From assembly GCF_047495875.1 (NCBI RefSeq), contig NC_092459.1, forward strand, positions 43,235,414-43,299,413: DNA of 64,000 nucleotides. The letters run 5' to 3'. This document shows positions 34,101 through 46,516 of this stretch, piece by piece (within the stretch, counting starts at the first letter, position 1; the number at the start of each line of letters is the position of its first letter). The translations under genes were made by a program, and so were the position numbers. Source of the DNA: Pithys albifrons albifrons (taxonomy: Eukaryota > Chordata > Aves > Passeriformes > Thamnophilidae). The notes below the pieces were generated by a model, which ran no database searches, had not been told where the DNA came from, and was given only the letters and a program-made list of their open reading frames with translations.

Positions 34101-35600
34101 CTGGGGGATAATGGGGAGCCTGTCCCCAGGGAATTTGCTTCTTTCTGGAAGTAGAGGAATACCAGAATTTGACTACACTGCTTGCCTGGAACTTAAATTG
34201 CTATTGACGTGTTGCTCTCTGTTAATGTGAGACAGCTCTTGCTTCACATAAAACTGAAAGATAAGCAATAGAGCCATGCTTTTACATTGCACTGGTCCCC
34301 TCATTAGGTGACAGCCTATTTCTAGGGGTCCCTGCTACAGCAGATTTGGTAGCACTGGGTGAACTGCCTGTGATTCTTCTGTTCCCTTTTTGGACAACTT
34401 TCACACACAAAGAAAGTTCAAAATGATCTTGCGGCAATGTCTGTGCTAATCCTGAAATAAATCCATTTCAACTGCAGCTCTCAACGATCTCTGCAGAGAT
34501 CCCTGTGTATTTATAACTCTGTCTGACTGTCTGTCTAAACGAAAGGAATTGCAAATATTGTCAGAGTACAAATGTAGGCATGCTTTTGGGTGTTGATATA
34601 ATGACAATGTTCTGCTGCATTAGTAGTTCTTTTTAGCTGTACATTTCACTGTTCACTGGTGGCTATTTTTGAGAACCAAAGGCTAGGATTGAATATCCAG
34701 GATGTTGCGTATTAGCACAATTATCAACAATTTTGTAGGAATTTTTAAAATTAATGACAAGGATTTAAGATTTTATTTAAAGATAAGAAAAGGAATTAAA
34801 TAACAAGTGCTTAACATATCCAAAAGAAAGCACAGACAGAATTGGAAAAAAAAATCCAAATTAAAAACTTGAGGAAGGAGGATAAAGAGGACGCAGGGGG
34901 AGGCAGAACATGAGTCTAAGGAATTATTTAAACAAGCACAGAGAAAACATGTAGGATTTGAGAGTGAAAATACTCCACACTCTGAGGCAGAAGAAAAGGT
35001 AAATAGATTAGCTCAGAAGAACTTTGAATAGGCATCAGGTAGCTTTTATAAATACCATTTTTTCTTTGCAAAAAGACACACAGAGCAAGAGTGTCGAGAA
35101 AATGGATAATCCCATCAAGGAACATACTAAGCTAAATGTAAGCTAAAAGAAATGCTAAGAACAGAAGTTCAAGAGCAAAATAGAAACCAGGAATGCAGAA
35201 ATTTGGTCAAAATGCACAGAAAGGGGTTGATCTATGCTAAGCATCAAGTAGGAGCATTTTCTGTGCTTGATTGGATTAGTAGTCTTAAATAAGAGGCTTT
35301 GAAATACTCCTTGTTTCGAGCATGAACCAGAAGGTGATAATGAGCACCCAATTTCTGAATTAGTTGCCTTCTCTACCATTTCAGAAGAGTCAGTATCAAA
35401 AAATTGCTAAGGTCTGTATTTACTGTGCACCCCATTTATGCTGCCTGATGCTGTGCATATTGTAAAGGACTATAAATACATGTGCTGAGTTACAGCATGC
35501 CACAACTGCTCCTTGCTACCCTGATCTTTGAGAGTAAACACTCAATTAAAAAAAAAAGTTCTTCTAATTTCAGTGAATGAGTAAGACCAGTCTTTTGTGT
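31127..35600. other. Intergenic DNA between BVES promoter and POPDC3 3' end, first part
   Basis: AT-rich, with no gene, RNA gene or repeat that I can name. Confidence 0.6.
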
Positions 35601-36215
35601 AATGTTTATTATACTTCTTCATTCGATAAAGAAAAAAGCAACAAAGAAAACCTTATTAGATAGGATTAAAAACAGGGATACAGACTGCAACAAACATACA
35701 TATAAATATAGATATATATGATTATTGCTTTTGCACATAGCTTAAGTACATATACTACTGTATAAAGCAGCTTCATAACTAAAATGGCAACAATGGTCAA
35801 CAAAAGGTACTAATAATTTAGTAAAATGTAAAATCAAAACCAATATAAAAATGTTCTATGCATCAGTATTTATTATATTTTTTCCTACCAGTTCTTACTC
35901 ATTAATTCTTTAAATAATAAACATATATACTGAAAGGACACTGTTTTTGAAAAGTTGCAACCAAACAAGACAATGGAGATGCAGTGAGAAAGAGAGCATA
36001 GTGCTGAATGCATGACCGCTTGAGAGGTACTCCGTTCCCCTCACTAGGGAGATCTGCTTCGAAACACTAAGAAGAGAAGACCTTTCTGTAAATGAAAACA
36101 GGACAGTTTTTCTTCATATTAAAATATTTTATCTAAGCTAAATTTCTTAGTAAAATAGAGTTGGTACTACGATGGAATTCAGTGAAAGTTTTAAAGACTT
36201 TAACGTGAGAGACTT

Positions 36216-36540
36216 AGATGAATGAAGGATTTAGCCAGGTGGGGGCTGGTCTCTTCTCCCAGGCACTCAGCAATAGGACAAGGGGGCACGGGCTTAAGCT
36301 CTGCCAGGGGAAATTTAAGTTGGATATCAGAAAAAAATTCTTTCCAGAGAGAGTAATCAGGCATTGGAATGGGCTGCCCAGAGAGGTGGTGGATTCACCA
36401 TCCCTAGAGATTTTTAAATGCAGATTGGACGTGGTGCTGAGTGCCATGATCTAGTAAAGTGAGTTGGACCAAGGGTTGGACTCAATGATCTTGGAGGTCT
36501 TTTCCAACCCAATCAATTCTATGATTCTATGATTCTATTT
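36216..36540 (+). mobile_element. CR1 LINE 3' end with ATTCTATG tail
   Basis: The plus strand contains GGCTGCCCAGAGAGGTGGTGG and a TTGGACTCAATGATCTTGGA stretch, ending in repeated TTCTATGA units. It is the best-preserved CR1 3' end in the window and looks younger than the others. Confidence 0.93.
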
Positions 36541-39147
36541 CCAGCACAACAGCTGTTTTACAGGTACTGCTGATACTCATCCCTGTGTATCCTGGCAGAT
36601 GTGAACTGGCTTGCCTCACTTTTGTTATGGGATTAAGTTCTTTTTCATTTACCCCAACATGAGAGGACGTATACAGGCAGATACAGGGTCATACCTAATG
36701 TGTTTTAAACTCATCCCGCACCTTACCGGCCAGTATCCCACCCCTGCAGCCATGTCCTACAGTTGGGCCCTGGAAGTCCAAGTCTAGCACTGGGTATCTA
36801 GGTTGTCCTGCACTCTTCTTAGAAGTCCCTAAAACCTACACATGGTAAATGCTAGACAGATATGTGTGCTTCTTCCTCACTGAGCTCAGACTCCTGCAGG
36901 CTGATCGGGATCCTCCCACCAGAGTCCCCTCCTGGGGACAGGAACCTGTTTACATCCTTTCATAGATCTGAGATGCCTGAATGCTTGCCTGTGATGTGCA
37001 GTTTCTACAGAAAGTGATGGTGCCCACTTCTGTACAATGACATAGTTAGAGCATTTATCCATTAAATGGGATTTTTGGCTGCAGTGTCTTTCTTAGCCTA
37101 ATGTACCTTACTCCCAGGAATTTATTACATCTCCCAGTTTCAGACAAGTTTGGCTGGAGAATTACTATTAGATACAATGAAAACTATGGGATTCACTGCT
37201 GAAATAGTTATTTACCACCATCATTTATTGCAATTGTTTATCTATGTGACTTTGATGTCTGAGTTCTTGTTCATCTATCTGTTATCATCTTTTGCCTTCA
37301 AAACCCCATTCAGGTGGGGAAATAGTCCTGCCCCCACAATGCATCACCAATCCCTCAAACCAGTAGCTGTAGTGGAACTGATAACTAAAAAAATAATTGC
37401 CTGTGAATCCACAGCAGAACAAACTGCTATAAAGTCCTTCTGCTCCCAAAAGCTTTTGGGAATGTCCCATCTTTTTTTCCAGTTCAGGACAATATTGAAC
37501 AACATTTGTAGCTTGCAGAGTGATGATGTGGGTCCAAACTCTCTGCTGGCAGAACCCCCTGCAAAGCTACTCTCCAGGAGGGCATTGCTAGCCAATGGTT
37601 TGGGACATGACCCAAAATCTAGAGCTCAAAGATGACATGTTTGTGCTGCCTTTTTCCTACACATTCCTGATGATGCAGCTCAGCCTACATGGTTTGATTC
37701 ATCAGCATGAGGTGGCTTGTTTTACATGTCAAGTTCAATTAACTCTTTTGGTCCCCACAGAAGCAGAATTACAGTAATCAGAAACTGAAGGGACACAAAA
37801 ATCTACATGAAAGGAAAGTTAATGTGAATTAGAAAAACAGAAAAAAAAGGATGTTCTCCCTTGGGAGCCTTGAACCTATTCTATTTTAATGCATATTAAT
37901 GTAAACAAAGTAAGTATTTTCAAGAGGGATTACAAAATCATCTTAAATACGATATTTATTTTGCTGTATAGTAAAAAATATCTGTTATACAGTAACACTC
38001 TAGGGAGAAAAAAATATGCATTCAATTGTTACAGGAATAGAAAGAAAAATATTTAATCTGTTCATGTCTGAATTCAACAAATAGATATTATTTTTTCCTT
38101 TTCTATTTAAAGTTTTCTTCTATATAAATAGCTGCAGATTTTTTTCACTTTTAACATAGGGTTTGCAATACCTGTTTACATGAGCGACAATACTGTATTT
38201 TAATTTTCCATGTACATTGAGACCAAATATGTCTTATATTTATCATTTACAATAAGCAAAATCTGTAGAACACTTTTTTGTCCAGGAATTGTAACATCAA
38301 CATTTTATTTAACTACTACAAGCATATGCTTCTTTGTGGTATGGCAAAACTATGCAATTACATCCAAGCATGTATTCAGCTTTCCCAGCTTTATTCTAGC
38401 AGAGCTTCTATCTCTATATGTATAGTTTGCCATAATTCCTTTCATCACTGAGTTTCCTTTGAACACTGTCATACTTTCTGGTGATTCTTGAAAATATGGA
38501 ACCTGGATGGCCCTTCTCAGTCACCAAGTCCAGCCTTTGTTATGACAGGCAACTGAATAAACAGGCAAGATTTGCTTTGAAGCTCGCGCTGTACCTTGCT
38601 GCACCCAACAAATTAATTTGTCATGAGCCCAATTTAAAATAAACCTCTCCTGGATAAAACCTAGATAAGTTGAGTGCTCTCTTCCTCTCCCCTCCCTCCC
38701 CACCCCTGTTTTGCACTATCCTAGGCTATATTTTCTTAGCTTGAGAAGTAAATTTGAACCCTTCTGCAGACTTTAAGGGCCATTCCAACATGATGTCCAT
38801 AATTATAAAAACTCTGGAAGATAAACTGATAGTGAAGAATGAGCAAATCATCATGTGCACCAGATTTTGCCACTCCTATGTCTAGTAATATACAAATGTA
38901 GACATAACCCCCAAAAAAGGTTATGAAACTTATAAAAATGTAAAATGTGAGTAAAGGGGAATCACTGCAGATCAAGAAAAGGATTAACTGATAGTAACAT
39001 GGACTCAAGAATCCATTTGCTTAAACCAGTTATGAAGGAGGCTGATCACCTCACTGACAGTAATTCCTGAGTAGTAACATAGGCATAAATTGGATGATGC
39101 TGAAATCAGAACTTTATCTAGCTCCAAAGTTTTACTAATCTATAAAT

Positions 39148-39545
39148 AATCATAGAATTATAGAACAGTTTGGGTTTGAAGGAACTGTTAAAGGCCATCT
39201 AGTCCAACCCCCTTGAATAACCAGGGATCTCTTCAAATAGACCAGGTTGCTCAGAGCTCCATCCAACCTGAATTTCAATGTTCCTAGGGACAAGGCATCC
39301 ACCAGCTCCCTGGGCAGACTGTTTCAGTGGTTCATTCCAGACATCATAAAAAAATTCTTCCTTCTATCTAATCTCAATCGACCCTCTTTGAGTTTAAAGC
39401 CATTACCCCTTGTCCTATCACAACAACCCCTGCTATAAAAATTCTGTCCTCATCTTTCTTGTAAGCCCCTTCTAAGTACTGAAAGGCTGCAATAAGGTCT
39501 CCCTGGAGCATTCTCTGCTCCAGGCTGAGACACCCCAACTCTTTA
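39148..39545 (-). mobile_element. CR1 LINE 3' fragment
   Basis: Begins AATCATAGAATTATAGAACAG on the plus strand (reversed CR1 tail) and runs through CCAACCTGAATTTCAATG to CAGGCTGAGACACCCCAACT, the standard CR1 3' order. Confidence 0.9.
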
Positions 39546-40817
39546 ATGACTTGATGTATATGACATCATAAAAGCTTGTCTGATTTCACTGACATCAGTC
39601 TTGAGTCTTCACTGTGGTAGATTGTACAGCCTTCCCAAAACACTGGTTTAGGAAATGCATACCAAAGGATATTTTACAGTATGTTTCAGAAGTGTTGTGT
39701 AGATTAAAAAACCAAAACAAACAACAAAACAAAACAGAGGTAGAGCAGACTTGTTGTCTGGCTTTCAGTCCTTTTGTGTGTACTTAAATTATTGTAGATA
39801 TATATGCCCTGAATTCTACAGCTGAAAAGTTCTGCCATTCATGACTCAGACACTGGAAAACCAGAAACAATTTTTAAAAAGTGAGTCAAAGCCCCAAAAG
39901 CACAGTAGCATCAGCTAAACAAGATTAGCTAAGAGTATGTTCAGATATTGACTCAGACATGTCCTAGGAGTGATTTCTGATATTAAACAATTCCAGCAGA
40001 GAAAAGCATCACAGAGGTTTGTGTTTGGAAACCAGACTGAAACCAAGGCACACACCAGTCATAAAGAAGAAAAAATTAACAAAGTATGTCACAAAGCATC
40101 TATCACTCCAGAGCAGGTATCTTTCTAAGCAGTATGCTGTAGTTTAAATAGATTATATAAGCTTGACATAGAAATTGGGTGGGTGGTCTTATTTTGAAGG
40201 TGAAGATGATCAAACTAGTTAACTTTAGTAGGGTCTGAATTTTGTAAAGACAAGTTTTCTTGAAAATATAGGCCAAATCCATATATTCAAGAAAACCAAG
40301 GAGAGCAATTATTTAAATTAAACCTAAGTCTAGAATAACATCTCTCTTATGTATCTAAAATATTTTTATTTTTGTAGATTGTTAACACATAAAACATTAA
40401 ATATAAACTTCATATTGGTCCAACACATGTTATAGCATGAGAAATTTACAAAGTTTTGGTATTTTATCAGAATGAGAGGTAAGGGCTTATTTTTACATGG
40501 CCCATTAAAAAACAGGATAAGGGTTTTTTTGAGCAGCTCAGCTGGCTGAAGCAGAGGGGGATCATGAGGCACAGCCCAAGTGACAACACCCATAAGAGAT
40601 GATGCACTTCATACCCACCTCAGGCATCATCAACAAACAGGACATGATACTACAATCATAGCACTAAAGTTACATAAGAATACCTGTGCTGAGTCATACC
40701 AAGAGGTCAGATAGCCTGTTATCCCATCCCTTAACCATGAAAAGTATAGAAAGAGGGCACACACAGCTGTACATCCTTACTGCATGCTGCCAGCCTTGGG
40801 CCTTAATTATTACTAAA

Positions 40818-40823
40818 CAGGTC
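40818..40823. repeat. Target site duplication, left
   Basis: CAGGTC directly before the LTR start TGTTGC. Confidence 0.88.
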
Positions 40824-41041
40824 TGTTGCCGACCAGCGCTAGGGAGACTGCACACACCAATATGATGTTCAAGCAAATCCCAAGTTTATTCAAAAACACA
40901 GGTATATATGACCTCAAGTGACCCCGCCCCAGGTGCAGTGGTCTGACTCCAATTGGTTGAGGCTGGAAACATGTCCTTTTAAGGTGAAAATGAAACCTGT
41001 AATGTGGTCCTTCAGACCCACCTGAATCAGGGGCTGCAACA
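40824..41041 (-). mobile_element. Solo LTR of an endogenous retrovirus, 218 bp
   Basis: The element begins TGTTGC and ends GCAACA (perfect 6-bp terminal inverted repeats) and is flanked by the 6-bp direct repeat CAGGTC at 40818-40823 and 41042-41047. On the minus strand, in order, lie a CCAAT box (40952-40956), a GC box (40922-40930), a TATA-like ATATATAC (about 40902-40909) and AATAAA (40885-40890). This compact order is that of a retroviral LTR. No internal sequence adjoins it, so it is a solo LTR left by recombination. It lies in the same orientation as POPDC3, beyond that gene's 3' end. Confidence 0.9.
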
Positions 41042-41047
41042 CAGGTC
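41042..41047. repeat. Target site duplication, right
   Basis: CAGGTC directly after the LTR end GCAACA; an exact copy of the left flank. Confidence 0.88.
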
Positions 41048-41904
41048 TTTAAAAGGCATCAATGAACTCTCTGCTTGCATTTTTTTTACTCCATTTTGAC
41101 GAGGACAAAGCTGCTTTGTGACTCAGGGACTTCATACATTAAGTAACACATATAGAATACATTGCATGGAAGGGTTATGAGAATGATTTGGGGTTATCAC
41201 ATTGCATCCTGTAATATTTATGTTTGTCAGATTTTCCTTTCTGAGAAAGTAACATAAAGCTGAAAGCAAAACTTGTACAATGTTATCTGTTCTACACTGA
41301 AGGGCCTTCAAACAGGTAGTGTTTCATATCACTTCTAATAGCTTTTTTATACATACTGCATAACTATCTTTCAAGCATAAGATTGTATCATCATTTTAAG
41401 CCCTCCAGCAAAAACTCACAAGGTCTAAACTCTTATGTATACCCACACAGAGAAAAACACACAATGGTCATCCTACCAAACAGGCCAGCAATTTCAAAAT
41501 AGTAAAAATATGATCTACTTCTAGATATATCAAGCAGCAATCTATTCTCATAAAATAGTAATGGTTCTTATTTTATTACTGGCAGGCATCAGGCATAGCA
41601 GCAGGAAGGTGAGTTAGCAAAGACATTCAGACACTTCTCTCCAAAGGCACAGTGACCTCAAGGGTCGAAACCAACTCTCTCCTACTGAAGTGTTAGCTGG
41701 GGCTCCCTTATCTCATTAAAACACCACAGAATTAGGAAGAGAGTATCTTTTCAATCAAGAAATTCATAGGCACAGAAAAGTGATTCTGGAAGCTAAACAA
41801 GAATGTTTCAGTTAAAAATTGTATTTATTGCTACAGCTGTTTTAATCTCTTCCTGACAGACGTAGCTAAAAAGAATATTGTACAACAAACTCCAATGGTT
41901 TGGC

Positions 41905-42772
41905 AGTTGATTGATTAACATTATTTATTGTACAAGTCATGAAGGGCACTGACACTGAGGAAGCCTAAGTCCTGTAGCATCACATTCTATCACAAATGCT
42001 AGACAATCATTTCTCTAAGCTATAGTTGCAGCAGCTACAACGGTATTATTTTTGTAATGCCAGCAATTACATTTACGTTTGTTTTCACATAACACCTCTT
42101 TAGGACAGTCAGAGAGAAACCAATCACTCATGAGATAGAATTTGTTGGTTTGGGGGGTTTTTTGGTTTTTTTCAAGAATCTTGTACATTTCAAAATCTTT
42201 AATTTCTTTAAGAAACAAACCCAATATAATTGGTCCTTGGTCTTTTTCTGCAATATTATTCATGTTAATTGAGGCAATGTTCACATGGCATAAATATGGA
42301 TGTTACAAGCAAGTTGCTATATTTTGAAGACAACTTGTTTTCATTGACTATTCTGACTATACTTCATTATGGCAAAACTTAGAAGAAAATAGAATTACAA
42401 ATACTGTGGGCTTATTTTAAAAAAACCAACAACAACAAAAAAGAAACCAAAAAAACCCCGAACAACACAACGCAGAGGTCACCCAAATTGTAATAAAACC
42501 TCAACCTGTTATGTTTTGTTTTCCTCCAAAAGGAAGGAGATGAAGTTCAGGCGGAGATCCAACATAAAGTAAACATATTGCACAGGCAGTCAAAATGAAG
42601 AAGCCAACTTGGTGGCTTGAGAGAGAGAGAATTCAAGCTACTCCAATAAATGTAAATGGCACTTGTCAGTAAAATTTGGCTTGACTGGGTCTTGATCTGA
42701 TTCTGCTCTTCTGCTTTGCTACTTCATTTCCCTTCATTGCTTTGAAGAATAGCTGCAGCAGAATTTTCCTTC
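41905..42772 (-). other. POPDC3: POPDC3 3'UTR (end approximate)
   Basis: Non-coding sequence between the TAG stop and the first AATAAA. It includes an A/C-rich low-complexity tract at 42418-42465 and a GA repeat near 42620. Confidence 0.5.
41924..41929 (-). terminator. POPDC3: Polyadenylation signal of POPDC3
   Basis: The first canonical AATAAA (plus TTTATT) downstream of the POPDC3 stop, 844 bp away. A second lies about 100 bp further on, at 41824-41829. Confidence 0.45.
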
Positions 42773-43093
42773 CTAGGGTGGTGTGAGGAAGGAGCCGCAG
42801 TTTGTAACCCCTGTGGGCTTGTGCCGGGGGGATCCTCGTTGTAGGTGGTGGGAGAGCTGCACTGGAGGGGTCTCTGGCAGTGCAACATGGTAGAAGTTTG
42901 GTAACCGAATGTCGTATCTAAAGCCTTGCCCCACATGCACCCTGTCATTCAAGGCATACAGTTTTTCAGCAATGTCACTCCCAATCAAAATCGAGAACAG
43001 GCGGGAGATGAAACGGTGTTTAGCGAACAGCAGATAGAGCTTCTTTCTCCTCCAGGCCACATACCGACAATCTGTCTCTGCCGTAAGTGTTAC
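42773..43093 (-). CDS. POPDC3: POPDC3 last coding exon
   Basis: Residues 201-306 and the TAG stop. It begins VTLTAETDCRYVAWRRKKLY, continues through SRLFSILIGSDIAEKLYALN and ends SFLTPP. The acceptor is TTCTATAG. The conserved part ends at about residue 255; the remainder is a variable tail. Confidence 0.95.
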   Translation of the reverse strand, partial: VTLTAETDCRYVAWRRKKLYLLFAKHRFISRLFSILIGSDIAEKLYALNDRVHVGQGFRYDIRLPNFYHVALPETPPVQLSHHLQRGSPRHKPTGVTNCGSFLTPP

Positions 43094-46000
43094 CTATAGA
43101 AGAAAAAATTGAAGAGCTATGTGACAAGGTGATGATGTTGACATTGCTGCCCCTGCTCAGAAGGTAACTCCCTCTCAGTAGAATTTGCCTACTGCAATTA
43201 GAGCCTTTTAATCCAACCAGAGAGCTCTGGGAAGTCTACTGTATGAAAAAGACAAGCAAGAATGGTGACCAGGTATGAACCAAATGATCACATCTGGTTG
43301 CCCTCAGTGACAGTATTCCTGTGCCCACCTGGCCAGGACACCCTGGCTCAGCCCTGCACTCCCTGCTCCACTCTTGGCAGCCTCAGCTGGAAAGGCAAGT
43401 CTAAAGAAAGCTCTTGACAAATGCCATTTGCCCTCATGACAGGAGACATCAGATCTCACACAGGCAGGAGACAGTGTGTCAGTCAAGTGACAGCAGTGGG
43501 AGGGCTCACAGACCAGAGAGGGCAGCCCCAACTAACACTGTGTCTCATGTTGTAACCTGTGCCAAGCTGTGTCTCTCCCTGGCTTATGTACCATTGGGAA
43601 GCCTCTTCAGCACCAGCATCTACCCACCTCACACAAACCTGGCTTCTCAGGGCTGGATATGAGCACAGCCAATGAATGAAAAGATAGCCTATCTCCAGAA
43701 TTAGCTCTCAGAAAAACCCTGTTTGTTGTAACAAAATACAAAAAACATAACCAGTCCAATAGGTACAGAGGACTTCCCTCCCCAAATTAATAGAATGCCA
43801 CTTTTTTGTATAGTATCACAAATGAAACTTACAACTGAATAAATTTATTTCTAAACCAAACAGTTCTTGAATAGTTTTCAGTAGTACTGAAAAACAAAAC
43901 AAAACAAAAAAAAAACAAAAACAAAACCCTCAATTTTTTTACCTGGAAAATTCCCTCTTCTGTGGGCCTCAGTGAATCCCATTCAGGAGAATCCAGAAAC
44001 TGAAGAGGAAAAATATAATGCAGAAACTCCCCATCAACTGTCACTCTGATCCTACCAAGATAAGATGTGTTAATTTGTTAGCACTACCTGTACACCAGCA
44101 AGGACTGCAAGAAAAATGTGCTATTTCTACCATGTGAGGAATTTAAATACAGCTTTGAGAGCATGAAAAAGCAATCACTGGCCAACAGTATCCTAATTAT
44201 ATTTCTGAACCCAACTTGATTAGGCCAGTTGAAAGAGAATAGAAGACAATCATGCAACTGAAATGGAAATCTTTGCAGGCTTTACTCAAGTTATATTACT
44301 CTCTCTGTGGCAGGTCTGTTTGGTGAAACACAAGCTTTGTCATTAAAAGGCCAGTGTGCACTGGACAGATGAAAGACCAATGTCCATAACACCATTTCCC
44401 TCCTTCCCCTAAAAAAACCACGGGATTTACTTCTAGTTTGGCAAATATGCATTTTAGAGTGAACAAAGTGGGAAAAGCAGGGAGTGGGAAGCAGGAGTTC
44501 CTCATAGTATGTATTAGGGAGAGCTCTCTCCATGTTTGACAGGAATTACAGGGCCACAGGACTATGTCTGGAGGCAGAAGAACAGCCTGGAGGTATGGGA
44601 TCTCTGTGTGAATGCTGTGGCCTTCTGCAGATGTCAAACAAAAATTCCCTTTCTACTTTTTAAGAAACATTTGAGTTTGAAGGCACACAAACTGCCCTGT
44701 ACTGGGTGAAAAAGGGCAGCAGGAATTCCCTGTATGATTACTAACTGGCTAGGTATGTAGGAAGATGGGTACATCTCCTTTGGTACACCTGTGACCAAAA
44801 GCAACCTCCACGAAGTACCTCCTAGACAGGTCTCAAGACAGGTCACTAAGGACAACTGCCTACAATCCATTTTGTCCATTGCAAGTAGTCCTAAATCAGG
44901 TGAGTGTCAACCTGCCTACCAATTCCATCTTTCTATGCAGCAGGCTATCAAAATGTACACACAAAGTGTCCCATCAAAGACAGTCCATGGCCATCACCCC
45001 TGGATATCCCACCTACTCTTGTGGTGATCTGGTACTGCACACTTCTTTGTATACAGCATGAAAGATAGTATTTCCATCCAGGAAAGCATTGTCAAAGTTG
45101 TCAGAAGGTTTCCCTGTAAGCAGGGAGTACAAGCAGGTGGATTTATTGCCTCAGGGTCTAACAAAGGGCCACGGCATACAGTAACTACAGGCACAGTTCT
45201 GCAAATCTCGATAGGGCTCAACTATGTCCCCTTCTAGGGAAAAGACGCTTTTAAGCCTTTTGCTCTCCCTTACTGCTTCTCTTCTTCCACACCCTTGAAA
45301 GCAACCAGATACAATCTGTATCAGTCAAGAGCTCTATTAAACAGAGTTTATCTCAGTATGTTCAGTTTCATAACTACCTTTAGTCCCATTTCAGAAGATA
45401 CTAGTAAAGACTGATGCTGTGCTCATCAGCTAGTCAGTAGACAAATAGCAAACCATAGCCTGAAGACTGAAGTACATGTTTGTTCCCTTTATCTGCCTAA
45501 CCTGTTAAGAGCTATGATACAGTGCTCTGGAAAAAAGACTTTAAACCTTCTTTATGCTATTACAGATTTTGTGCTTAGTGGTTTTATGTTAGTGCTATCC
45601 TAGACAAGTATATTAGCCTATTAATATTTATATTACCTGCATTAATATTTAATCTATTTTACTGGAAAATAAACAAACAATACACAAATTAGACCTTTTT
45701 TTTTTTTTTTGCTTTCATTTTCAAGAACGAGGAAAAAGTAAAGGTATTTGCAGCAAACCTGAACAAACTAATACAAACCTGCCTGATACAAGCAAGGACA
45801 GTTTATCAATAGGTGTTTTGCCCTGCATGGCGTAACAGTGTTCCTTCTCCAGGGTAATCACTTCTGCATCACAGCATAAGACGATCTTCCTGTACACAGT
45901 CAAGGAAATTCCCAAAGGCTGGAAGAGAGCACTGTACAGTTCCTGGAATTCTCTGTCAAAGGCAACACTCCGAACTTGGTAGGTAACATAAATAAACTGG

Positions 46001-46269
46001 ACGAAGCATATGGCAAAGAGGACAAAATTCCAGGAGAATATATCAGCAGCACAGACATCCAGCCAAGCCCAAACAGAAGAGCAGAGAAAACCCAATCCAA
46101 GCAAGCTGAAGACATAGAGAAGCCCAAAGAATCCACTTCCACCCATGAAGCCCACAACAAAGAGAATACTGGCTAGGTGGTAGATAGATCCCTCTGCCTC
46201 TTGCTTCCAGGTGGTACACACAGGATGTGCAAATATCAAAGTTTCCCAAAAACTTGCATTTTCTCCCAT
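42773..46269 (-). CDS. POPDC3: POPDC3, Popeye domain-containing protein 3, complete coding region in 3 exons
   Basis: Joining 46269-45779, 44051-43943 and 43093-42773 gives 306 residues plus TAG. The start ATG sits in an excellent context (CCAGCCATGG). The N-terminus has a sequon at N4 and the motif HPVCTTWKQEAEG, then three membrane segments between about 27 and 110, and a Popeye domain to about residue 255. The cAMP-cassette motifs are LDSPEW (DSPE at 184-187) and FQVT at 199-202. The C-terminus, after IRLPNFYHV, is longer than in the human protein (291 residues) and rich in P, H and S. Family knowledge: a striated-muscle membrane protein that binds cAMP and modulates TREK-1; human variants cause a limb-girdle muscular dystrophy. 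It is a tandem paralogue of BVES on the same strand. Confidence 0.97.
43094..43942 (-). other. POPDC3: POPDC3 intron 3
   Basis: 0.85 kb. A GC-richer patch lies at 43290-43660; nothing recognised. Confidence 0.85.
43943..44051 (-). CDS. POPDC3: POPDC3 cAMP-cassette exon
   Basis: 109 bp, with one base completing R164 and then residues 165-200. It contains FLDSPEW and ends GIFQ. Length, entry phase and exit phase equal those of BVES exon 5, which is direct evidence of common descent. The acceptor is TTGGTAG and the donor GTAAAA. Confidence 0.96.
44052..45778 (-). other. POPDC3: POPDC3 intron 2
   Basis: 1.7 kb, mixed composition. No repeat family recognised. A poly-T/poly-A run near 45695 lies just downstream of the exon 2 donor. 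Confidence 0.85.
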
Positions 46270-46516
46270 GGCTGGTGTAATTTGTTGACTCAGCTGAATC
46301 TTGGAAATTTTTATTCATGAGATGCAGCTAGTGAGGTCCTTTGCTTGTCCATTCTCGTAAACTCTGCTCAATGATCACATAATATCAGGGTCTCTTTCGG
46401 TAGTGAAATCGTACTTAAAATTTCCAGCAACCAGGCAGCTGATGTTCTCAATGCTGCTTCTCATCAGTTCGTGCATTGTTTTGACTTTGGTCATGTCATC
46501 TGTATCTTCGTCTGAT
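45779..46516 (-). CDS. POPDC3: POPDC3 exon 2: 5'UTR plus first coding part
   Basis: A good acceptor, TTCACTTGTCCAG, lies at 46529-46517. It would leave 247 bases of 5'UTR before the ATG at 46269. Coding runs through residues 1-163 plus two bases of R164. The donor GTTTGT (from 45778) is weak compared with the GTAAGT consensus. The 5'UTR carries several upstream ATGs, including a 39-codon frame. The 5' edge of the exon is inferred. Confidence 0.9.
46375..46494 (-). other. Upstream open reading frame in the POPDC3 leader (39 codons)
   Basis: The first ATG after the predicted acceptor opens a frame reading MTKVKTMHELMRSSIENIS and on to RDPDIM, then TGA. It is in frame with POPDC3 but separated by two stops. 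The frame is open further upstream, to 46590 (71 codons), through an acidic SDEDTDDM stretch. Composition and codons look protein-like. I recognise no family. Two smaller upstream ATGs follow, one overlapping the POPDC3 start. Confidence 0.4.

Larger units (their letters stand above)
35601..40817. other. Intergenic DNA, second part
   Basis: AT-rich, with two CR1 3' fragments (36216-36540 and 39148-39545). A 161-codon frame at 37150-37635 (plus, non-ATG start) shows no recognisable domain. Confidence 0.6.

Noticed and set aside
37150..37635. 161-codon plus-strand frame in the intergenic region
   Set aside because: Starts at a non-ATG codon and shows no recognisable domain or conserved motif; probably chance.
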